10,626 nucleotides of DNA from positions 1-10,626 of the forward strand of contig JAFGHZ010000139.1 of assembly GCA_016929875.1 (NCBI GenBank), written 5' to 3'. Positions 5,657-10,626 of the stretch are shown one piece after another (position 1 is the stretch's first letter; the number at the start of each line of letters is the position of its first letter). A program made the position numbers and the translations under genes. The notes under the pieces were generated by a model that was given only the letters and a program-made list of their open reading frames with translations, did not search any database and was not told where the DNA came from. This DNA comes from Dehalococcoidales bacterium (lineage in GTDB: Bacteria > Chloroflexota > Dehalococcoidia > Dehalococcoidales > Fen-1064).

Positions 5657-6952
5657 GAAGAAGCCCGCTACGTCCGTACACGTCGTCACGATAACGGCGG
5701 AAGCCAGAGCCGGGTCTATTTTCAGTCTTGCCAACAAAAGGGGTATGCCCGCCCCCACCAGTCCTGCGACAATCATATTCCCCAGCATCGCAAGTCCCAG
5801 CACGACACCGAGCATGTAGTTGCCCTTCCAAAGGAAGGCGACTCCGCCCACGATAACAGCCATCACCAAACCGTGCATGACGCCGAGAAACGCCTCGCGG
5901 AGCAGTAGTTGTCCCCCGCCCTTCTTCCACGTTATCTCCCTGAGCACCATACTTCGTACGACCAGCGTCAGAGTTTGTGTTCCGCCAATCCCGCCCTGCC
6001 CCGCCACGATAGGTAGAAAAACCGCTATGGCGACCATTTGTGCAATCGTGGATTCGAATAAATTAATGACCAGCGCGGCAAGAAAGGTGGTGGCCAGATT
6101 GATGGATAACCACGGCAGGCGATTGCGCAGGGATGTAACCAGCGACCCGGTTACACGTTCACCGGCAATACCGGCGAGTTTGTACATATCTTCCGTCGCC
6201 TCTTCTTCGAGAATATCCGCGACATCATCCCACGTAATGATTCCCACCAGGCGCCCTTCGACATCTACCACAGGCAGTGCCTGCAGGTTATTATCCCGCA
6301 GAATTCTGGCGGCTTCTTCCTGATCGGTATTAGTATTCACCGAATGGGCATCGAGACGCATAATCTCCGATACCTTTACGTCAGGGTCGGCCAGAACCAG
6401 GTCTTTCAGCGATATAATACCGAGTAGTTGCCGCTGGTTGTCCATGACATATGAGTCATAGATTGTCTCTCGATTCAATGCCAGACTGCGGATTCTCTGG
6501 ATAGCCTGCGCCGCAGTCATATCATGACGCAAATCAATAAAATAAGGGGTCATTGTGCGTCCCGCCGTGCCCTCTTTGTATCCCAAAAACTCCATGGTGA
6601 CCTGGCGTTGCTCTGGAGATAATACCCGAAGCAATCGTTTGGCAACCATTGCAGGAACCTCTTCGAGGAGGTCGGCACGGTCGTCGGGAGGCATTGCTTC
6701 CAGCAATATCCGGCTGCCCTCTGCACCAAAGGACTCGAGAAATTGCTGCTGCTGATTCGTGTCGAAATGCTCAAAAACCTGTACGGCCAGACTTTTCGGC
6801 AACAGACGAAACGCCATCACCGCTTTTTCATGAGACACTTCCTGCAGCAGACGGGAAATTTCAACGGACTCAATCTCGATGAGCAACCGATGCAACACTC
6901 TGTATTGCCCGCGTTCGAGTAATTCTTCGAGTGTTTCTTTGTTCAAATCCAT
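5612..6952 (-). CDS. mgtE: MgtE-type magnesium channel
   Basis: This is an inner-membrane Mg2+ channel gated by cytoplasmic Mg2+. The 446 residues follow the standard order: N-terminal superhelical MgtE_N domain (about 1-125, with MPPDDRADLLEEVP at 87-100), a CBS pair (about 130-255, including YVMDNQRQLLGIISLKDL and ALPVVDVEGRLVGIITWDD), the plug helix region (about 256-275), then five membrane helices (280-446). The pore region has NRLPWLSIN (277-285), LPIVAGQGGIGGTQTLT (313-329) and TTCTDVAGFFLFLGLA (423-438). D427 corresponds to the conserved ion-selecting Asp of characterised MgtE. In the usual GGNxGxQ pore motif the Asn is replaced by Ile (GGIGGTQ). No Shine-Dalgarno sequence precedes the ATG; a -10-like TATAGT lies only 6 bases upstream, so the message may be leaderless. 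No Mg2+-sensing riboswitch fits in the short upstream region. Confidence 0.95.
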   Translation of the reverse strand: MDLNKETLEELLERGQYRVLHRLLIEIESVEISRLLQEVSHEKAVMAFRLLPKSLAVQVFEHFDTNQQQQFLESFGAEGSRILLEAMPPDDRADLLEEVPAMVAKRLLRVLSPEQRQVTMEFLGYKEGTAGRTMTPYFIDLRHDMTAAQAIQRIRSLALNRETIYDSYVMDNQRQLLGIISLKDLVLADPDVKVSEIMRLDAHSVNTNTDQEEAARILRDNNLQALPVVDVEGRLVGIITWDDVADILEEEATEDMYKLAGIAGERVTGSLVTSLRNRLPWLSINLATTFLAALVINLFESTIAQMVAIAVFLPIVAGQGGIGGTQTLTLVVRSMVLREITWKKGGGQLLLREAFLGVMHGLVMAVIVGGVAFLWKGNYMLGVVLGLAMLGNMIVAGLVGAGIPLLLARLKIDPALASAVIVTTCTDVAGFFLFLGLATVFIRFLG

Positions 6953-6958
6953 ACAATA

Positions 6959-6987
6959 ACTATAATATCAATAGAACATAATTTCCA
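6959..6987 (-). promoter_or_regulatory. Possible leaderless promoter of mgtE
   Basis: On the minus strand, TGGAAA (6987-6982; 4 of 6) and TATAGT (6964-6959; 5 of 6) are 17 bases apart. The -10 box ends 6 bases before the mgtE ATG, so transcription would start at the start codon. One arm of the neighbouring inverted repeat falls in the promoter spacer. Confidence 0.35.
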
Positions 6988-6999
6988 GATTTATGTTCT
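6973..6999. repeat. 9-base inverted repeat between mgtE and the lipoprotein gene
   Basis: The arms AGAACATAA (6973-6981) and TTATGTTCT (6991-6999) are perfect complements with a 9-base spacer. The repeat lies 21 bases upstream of the mgtE start codon and overlaps its candidate promoter, and about 67 bases upstream of the divergent lipoprotein start. It is not followed by a T-run, so an operator is more likely than a terminator. Confidence 0.5.
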
Positions 7000-7065
7000 C
7001 TATTTTAGAAAATCCGTGCAATGTTTCCCCGACTTTTTCGTATAAATAGTTATAGGGGACCAATT

Positions 7066-7716
7066 ATGAAAAAAACTAAAATCCTATCAGCTTTTCTAGT
7101 TTTACTCCTTATTACCGGAACAAACTTGACTGCCGGTTGTAGCAAAGATAAGGAAACTGAATATAAAAAGTACATAGTGAGCGAAGGCACCGTGCATTTT
7201 TCGTTCGAGTATCCTTCTCACTATTTAGAACCTTATCTTGAAGCCAATAGTCTAATGACCAATATTCACTTCTGGATACCGTTTGACCCTAAAGTGAAAT
7301 ATCCGGATATTGAATGCTGGATATGTATTTCTCCCCATAGTGATACTTTTCCGAATGCGCAAGCAGTACTGGAATATGATCTAAATGGAGAGCGTGGTTA
7401 CTACACAGCCCCTGCTTTCAAATTACTGCAACGTAATAAGGTAACAATGGGCGGTTATTCGGGGGAAGAATTAGTATTTACTACTAAAAACTATGATACG
7501 GCTCTTTTTAATGAATATATCACACCCACGGAGGGTGAGAGCCGCGAGGAATACACCTCACGTTTTGTGGGGGACATTGTGACTACCACAAGGGAATTCT
7601 ATGCTGACTATGGAAAGTTCTGGTTCACTATAGCAATATATTCACTGTCTGGTTTTGAAACGCAAGCCCAAGAGGTGTATTACCATATTATAAATTCTTT
7701 CAAAATCCTGAAATAG
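7066..7716 (+). CDS. Predicted lipoprotein of unknown function
   Basis: The 216-residue protein has a textbook lipoprotein signal: KK at 2-3, a hydrophobic stretch (6-17) and the lipobox LTAGC with Cys25. It would be anchored to the outer face of the membrane. I chose the ATG at 7066 because AGGGG lies just upstream and the signal peptide begins there; an in-frame ATG at 7021 would add 15 residues without a ribosome site. The mature part is a single domain rich in aromatic residues: a VHFSFEYPSHY strand near the start, MGGYSGEELVF in the middle, and YHIINSFKILK at the end. That strand pattern recalls PsbP/Mog1-like domains, but I cannot assign it firmly. The next exported protein starts 32 bases later, so the two are probably one transcript. 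Confidence 0.85.
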   Translation: MKKTKILSAFLVLLLITGTNLTAGCSKDKETEYKKYIVSEGTVHFSFEYPSHYLEPYLEANSLMTNIHFWIPFDPKVKYPDIECWICISPHSDTFPNAQAVLEYDLNGERGYYTAPAFKLLQRNKVTMGGYSGEELVFTTKNYDTALFNEYITPTEGESREEYTSRFVGDIVTTTREFYADYGKFWFTIAIYSLSGFETQAQEVYYHIINSFKILK

Positions 7717-7748
7717 CTACCCTGAAAGCCCTGAACGGGAGGTATGCA

Positions 7749-8936
7749 ATGAAGATATTCAAAATTCTACCGCTGGTAAGCGCAATTACCATGGCCATCC
7801 CGTTACTGGCTTCATTCTCCTGCACAACGGGTTCCTCGAATGTTTTCGAACAAATACTGTCGGTGATTCCCGATACCGCGGATAACCGTGCTTATGTCGT
7901 TATCAACGATTACGCCCAAATAAGAAGGGAATTCGAAATAGACGCTCCCCGCATCGATGCGACAACGGAAGAACAGGTTGAATACTACAATAGTCTCATA
8001 TCGCTCAACAGTCCGGCGGATATTAGACTTGCAGCGCCCTTCGGTTTCATCAGTGGAAATGCGTATATCATGCATATCAACAACAGTCTCGATTCATTAC
8101 GTAATCTGGGTCTCGGCTACTGGTCCATCGACCAGGAAGCGAGTGTGAGGGAACCACTAAACATGTTGTCCATCATCAGAGGGCAATTCGCCCCTGATAA
8201 AACTCGACAAGCGCTGGATATCAGCTCTAAAGACAACCCGCCTTCCATTGAGACATACATGGGAAATACCATTTTCGGTTGGGGCAGTGATTACAACGTG
8301 TTGAATATGATAAAGCAATTTGCGCCTCCCGCTTACGACCAGTTAGGCCGGGGGGGACGTTATGTTTTCCAGAATAATTTCACCTTCAGAACAATTAAAA
8401 CAACGGACATGAAGTTTACCTTGGACGTGCAGAAAAATGAGTATGATTCCCTAGCGGATGTAGCAGATTTCAGGCTTATGGCAAGAGAACTTTCCTCACA
8501 CCATGCTCTGTCGGCATTGATGAGTAACGAGACACAGAGCATCGATGATTTCGGAAGATTTTATCCCCAAATTGATGACGGAGACTGGGTTGAAGCCAAC
8601 ATAATAGATGAATATATCAGTCAGGGTACTGTGCTGTTACCGTATGAGACAATGTCTTTCGGCCTGGCCAGAGATAATAAAGGATTGTATGCCCTCATAA
8701 TACTGGTACATGCAGACACAAAATCCGCTGTTAAAAACGTATCTCGACTGAGGCAACGAATCGAACAAACAAACTCAACTTGGTTTGGTGAAAGTTTTAT
8801 GTCCAGGTACAAAGTTACGGATATCTCGATTAAAAACAGCGGGAGGGTTTTGGTCGCCAGATTATACGGAGAAAATATCGGCAAAGACTGGCTTAACTGG
8901 TACTACATTAGTGAACCATTACTCTTACATGAATGA
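7749..8936 (+). CDS. Predicted exported protein of unknown function, possible lipoprotein
   Basis: I do not recognise this 395-residue protein. It begins with a signal-like segment (KIFKILPLVSAITMAIPLLAS, about residues 2-22) followed by Cys25 in the context SFSC. This is a poor lipobox because the -3 position is Ser, so it may be a lipoprotein or a secreted or anchored protein. The rest is soluble with no other membrane helix: VIPDTADNRAYVVINDY (38-54) follows the signal, GNTIFGWGSDYNVLNM lies near the middle, and MSFGLARDNKGLYALIILVHADTKSAVKN (about 303-331) forms a strand-rich region. GGGAGG lies 6 bases before the ATG. It follows the preceding lipoprotein by 32 bases and is the last gene of the pair. 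The 55-base gap to the convergent gene downstream shows no clear terminator. Confidence 0.83.
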   Translation: MKIFKILPLVSAITMAIPLLASFSCTTGSSNVFEQILSVIPDTADNRAYVVINDYAQIRREFEIDAPRIDATTEEQVEYYNSLISLNSPADIRLAAPFGFISGNAYIMHINNSLDSLRNLGLGYWSIDQEASVREPLNMLSIIRGQFAPDKTRQALDISSKDNPPSIETYMGNTIFGWGSDYNVLNMIKQFAPPAYDQLGRGGRYVFQNNFTFRTIKTTDMKFTLDVQKNEYDSLADVADFRLMARELSSHHALSALMSNETQSIDDFGRFYPQIDDGDWVEANIIDEYISQGTVLLPYETMSFGLARDNKGLYALIILVHADTKSAVKNVSRLRQRIEQTNSTWFGESFMSRYKVTDISIKNSGRVLVARLYGENIGKDWLNWYYISEPLLLHE

Positions 8937-8991
8937 ATACTATAGAAAACCGGCGCAAGTATGAACAGGGGAACATTAACCATCCGGAAGT

Positions 8992-9687
8992 TTAGCTGTC
9001 CGCGTGCGGATTGAGCTTTATCAGCTGTCCCAGAGCGTTGAACCAGTTCATCTTGATGTCGTCGCTCCATGTCGGGTCGAAAGCAGGGAATTTATCGATT
9101 AACATTTTGTGCCAAGGATCCAGTTCGGTAATTTTATTGTCCGAAAATGGCACGGGAAAATTCTGGTTTGTCCTAGTGCCATTTTTTTTGGCTACGATTT
9201 TTGTCCCTGTAGTGGTACGTGGAACTTTGTGCTTTTTCGCGAACGCAGGGGATAGCGTAATACCGGCATCGCGCGTTATCTCCGTAAAAAACTTAATGCA
9301 CTTACGGCAGACATCGCCCTTCATTCTGAAGGTATTCTGAAATACCTCTTCCAGCTCGGCATAAGTAGCATTCTGTGGGTCGAGGGTGCCCTTCAAGACA
9401 AAACCATAAGCATCGGTAGTTACTTGTTTCAAAAGCACCGCCCGGTGGTCGCCGGTAGCCGAAACGAGCAATTTCAAGTGTGGTGTCGGCCTGGCATTCA
9501 CATCGACCAGGTCTAGAAAACGCATCGCAGCCATCAATTGCGTACCGCTGCTGCCGGAGAACATATCGCCCCAGTAGCTTCGGTCGATACGGGTTGGTAA
9601 ATGCTGCTGTAACCTGCTCAGGAAACTACTGAATGTCTTATATGAGACGTAAGGCGGTAAATGTTTTCGTCCTTCTTCGACTGTCAT
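8992..9687 (-). CDS. DUF5343-like protein of unknown function
   Basis: This 231-residue soluble protein resembles the DUF5343 family: PPYVSYKTFSSFLSRLQ (11-27), then RIDRSYWGDMFSGSSGTQLMAAMRFLDLVD (about 33-62), RPTPHLKLLV, and the helix preceding FFTEITRDAGITLSPAFAKK (about 136-155). The layout suggests a winged-helix-like N-terminal region. A charged linker (KKHKVPRTTTGTKIVAKKNG) leads to a separate C-terminal segment, WHKMLIDKFPAFDPTW through MNWFNALGQLI, which looks like a short helical tail module. The frame stays open up to a TTG at 9768, but I chose the ATG at 9687 because GAGG lies 9 bases before it and the family's conserved start follows at once. The function is not known. It is convergent with the exported-protein pair and divergent from the ftsA side. 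Confidence 0.8.
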   Translation of the reverse strand: MTVEEGRKHLPPYVSYKTFSSFLSRLQQHLPTRIDRSYWGDMFSGSSGTQLMAAMRFLDLVDVNARPTPHLKLLVSATGDHRAVLLKQVTTDAYGFVLKGTLDPQNATYAELEEVFQNTFRMKGDVCRKCIKFFTEITRDAGITLSPAFAKKHKVPRTTTGTKIVAKKNGTRTNQNFPVPFSDNKITELDPWHKMLIDKFPAFDPTWSDDIKMNWFNALGQLIKLNPHADS

Positions 9688-9758
9688 AGTGCCATACCTC
9701 GTTCCAGTGGCTCTATTATATGCCAGCAAAAATCGTATTTCAAGGGGTATGGCACTAT
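9686..9758. repeat. Perfect 13-base inverted repeat spanning the DUF5343 start region
   Basis: ATAGTGCCATACC at 9686-9698 is the exact reverse complement of GGTATGGCACTAT at 9746-9758, with 47 bases between. The inner arm covers part of the ribosome-binding site, the spacer and the first two bases of the chosen start codon of the minus-strand DUF5343 gene. A transcript beginning upstream of 9758 could fold the 5' arm onto this region and limit translation. Alternatively, the arms may be two binding sites for a DNA-binding protein. Confidence 0.6.
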
Positions 9759-9759
9759 A

Positions 9760-9790
9760 TAAGGACAAAATGGTAATAGTAAGGACAAAA
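9760..9790 (+). repeat. Two direct copies of TAAGGACAAAA, 20 bases apart
   Basis: The 11-base unit occurs at 9760-9770 and 9780-9790, exactly 20 bases start to start, about two turns of the DNA helix. It begins right after the 13-base inverted repeat and just before the candidate promoter of the plus-strand genes. Its position between divergent genes suggests tandem binding sites. Two copies of an AT-rich 11-mer are modest evidence. Confidence 0.45.
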
Positions 9791-9794
9791 ATTG

Positions 9795-9823
9795 CTGATA
9801 GGTTTTGGTACGCTTACTATTAT
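9795..9823 (+). promoter_or_regulatory. Possible promoter of the small ORF and ftsA
   Basis: CTGATA (9795-9800; 4 of 6) and TATTAT (9818-9823; 5 of 6) are 17 bases apart, about 50 bases before the small ORF. The same -35 variant and spacing is seen before trmO. The surrounding stretch is very AT-rich, so other -10 choices are possible. Confidence 0.35.
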
Positions 9824-9872
9824 ATATAACACTCTATAGAAATGGGTAGAAGTATTTAGGGGGTATTTTATC

Positions 9873-10067
9873 ATGGCAACGACGATTGAGTACGAAAAAA
9901 TGTCCACGGGTCTTGTGAACTTCAATCTCAGTGCCTCAACAGAGCCATCCTCGTCGAACAACACCGAATCACCCAGCGGGTTCCTCTCAGAACTCTTTCT
10001 GGGGCCCCGAATCGAAACGCAGGGCAATCTCTTGAACAGCAAATGGCACATCCATTATAGAGAATAA
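9873..10067 (+). CDS. Small hypothetical protein (64 aa) before ftsA
   Basis: I do not recognise this 64-residue ORF. AGGGGG lies 9 bases before the ATG. The product is soluble, without membrane helix or signal peptide: residues 20-35 are a Ser/Thr/Asn/Glu-rich, probably disordered stretch (LSASTEPSSSNNTESP), followed by GFLSELFLGPRIETQG and a C-terminal WHIHYRE. The stop is 38 bases before the ftsA start codon and no terminator is seen, so it would share a transcript with ftsA. A real small gene is favoured by the ribosome site and by the lack of any better gene in this gap. A chance ORF in an ftsA leader remains possible. Confidence 0.5.
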   Translation: MATTIEYEKMSTGLVNFNLSASTEPSSSNNTESPSGFLSELFLGPRIETQGNLLNSKWHIHYRE

Positions 10068-10105
10068 AATCAGGTCAAATAGATATAAATAAAGAGGAAA
10101 CGAAT

Positions 10106-10626
10106 ATGAAGAGAACGAGAATTTCAGCTATCGACGTCGGCACGACCAAAGTATGTGCCATCATGGGCGACATCGACGACAAGAACAACGCCCGTATCCT
10201 GGGAGTGGGAGTTGCCCCCTCGCAGGGCTTGAGCAAAGGCATGGTCGTTAATATTAATGAAGCCCGCGATTCAATCCGCGAAGCGGTACGCAAAGCCGAG
10301 CGGACCGCTGGTTATAAGATAGAATCGGCCTGCGTCGGTGTTACCGGACGGCACATCAGCTCGGTAAACAACAAAGGGGCTGTCGCTATCTCGCGCACAG
10401 ACCGGCTCGTAAGGCCTGATGACCTGAAAAGGGTAATGGAAGTCGCCCGCTCCGTTGAAGTACCCAGCGACCAGAGAGTCCTTCATGTTATTCCTCGTGC
10501 CTATACCGTGGACGGACAGGAAGGGGTCAGAAATCCTGTCGGTATGCACGGCTTCCGGTTGGATGTCGAGACCCACATTATCACCGCCGCTGCAACTTCC
10601 GTACAGAACCTGACCAAGTGTATCCG
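10106..10626 (+). CDS. ftsA: Cell division protein FtsA (partial, N-terminal part)
   Basis: FtsA is an actin-like ATPase that tethers FtsZ filaments to the membrane at midcell and recruits the later division proteins. The window holds its first 173 residues. The phosphate-1 loop AIDVGTTKVCA (8-18) opens subdomain 1A, and GLSKGMVVNINEA (41-53) and AGYKIESACVGVTGRHIS (68-85) follow. The 1C (SHS2) domain runs from about 82 to 160 and contains the family marker NPVGMHGFRLDVETHI (143-158). The C-terminal half and the membrane-binding amphipathic helix lie outside the window, where ftsZ would be expected. GAGG lies 10 bases before the ATG. The small 64-residue ORF upstream is in the same direction. 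Confidence 0.95.
   Translation, partial: MKRTRISAIDVGTTKVCAIMGDIDDKNNARILGVGVAPSQGLSKGMVVNINEARDSIREAVRKAERTAGYKIESACVGVTGRHISSVNNKGAVAISRTDRLVRPDDLKRVMEVARSVEVPSDQRVLHVIPRAYTVDGQEGVRNPVGMHGFRLDVETHIITAAATSVQNLTKCI

Noticed and set aside
7021..7065. Upstream in-frame ATG extending the first lipoprotein by 15 residues
   Set aside because: It has no ribosome-binding site and would bury the lipoprotein signal peptide; the ATG at 7066 has AGGGG upstream and begins a typical signal.
6953..7065. Mg2+-sensing riboswitch (M-box or mgtA-type leader) upstream of mgtE
   Set aside because: The candidate promoter leaves almost no leader and no multi-helix structure or expression-platform terminator is visible.
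9688..9768. N-terminal extension of the DUF5343 protein to a TTG at 9768
   Set aside because: No ribosome site precedes the TTG, the extension does not resemble the family, and it runs through the inverted repeat; the ATG at 9687 is better supported.
9755..10051. 98-residue reading frame on the minus strand opposite the small ORF
   Set aside because: Its start lacks a ribosome site, its product resembles no protein, and it overlaps the control region of the DUF5343 gene.

Overview
The window is a gene-dense bacterial chromosome segment of moderate GC. It looks like a strict anaerobe: it carries a four-subunit-type pyruvate:ferredoxin oxidoreductase (gamma-delta-alpha order). The gene content, the split Por enzyme and the style of the small exported lipoproteins fit a Chloroflexota (Dehalococcoidia-like) genome, but this is inference; no rRNA or marker comparison was possible. 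No CRISPR array, insertion sequence, integrase or phage gene is visible.

Layout. (1) 1-2188, minus strand: a tRNA-Arg(CCG) gene with a good promoter, followed after 45 bases by porG, porD and porA. porA runs off the left edge close to its C-terminus, and porB would be expected just outside. No terminator lies between the tRNA and porG, so they may share a transcript. (2) 2250-4617, minus strand: an operon of an ArsB/P-protein-type (SLC13/CitMHS) permease and a tandem-domain universal stress protein, closed by a clear rho-independent terminator. (3) 4666-5175, plus strand: a short TrmO/TsaA-type tRNA methyltransferase, divergent from the permease. (4) 5242-5656, plus strand: a small ribbon-helix-helix regulator behind a near-consensus promoter surrounded by three copies of a 12-base element, one inside a palindrome. 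This is a compact, probably autoregulated unit. Its 3' end overlaps the 3' end of mgtE on the other strand by 45 bases. (5) 5612-6987, minus strand: MgtE, a CBS-gated Mg2+ channel, possibly made from a leaderless transcript. A 9-base inverted repeat separates it from (6) 7066-8936, plus strand: two exported proteins of unknown role, each with Cys25 after a signal sequence. (7) 8992-9758, minus strand: a DUF5343-like protein of unknown function whose ribosome-binding/start region is half of a perfect 13-base inverted repeat. (8) 9795-10626, plus strand: an unrecognised 64-residue ORF and the start of ftsA, the membrane tether for FtsZ, which leaves the window on the right.

Most of the window is housekeeping: central carbon metabolism, ion transport, tRNA modification and cell division. 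The parts least explained by known families are the regulator with its triplicated operator, the DUF5343/inverted-repeat/direct-repeat region before ftsA, the 64-residue ORF, and the lipoprotein pair. None of these proves a new system from sequence alone.
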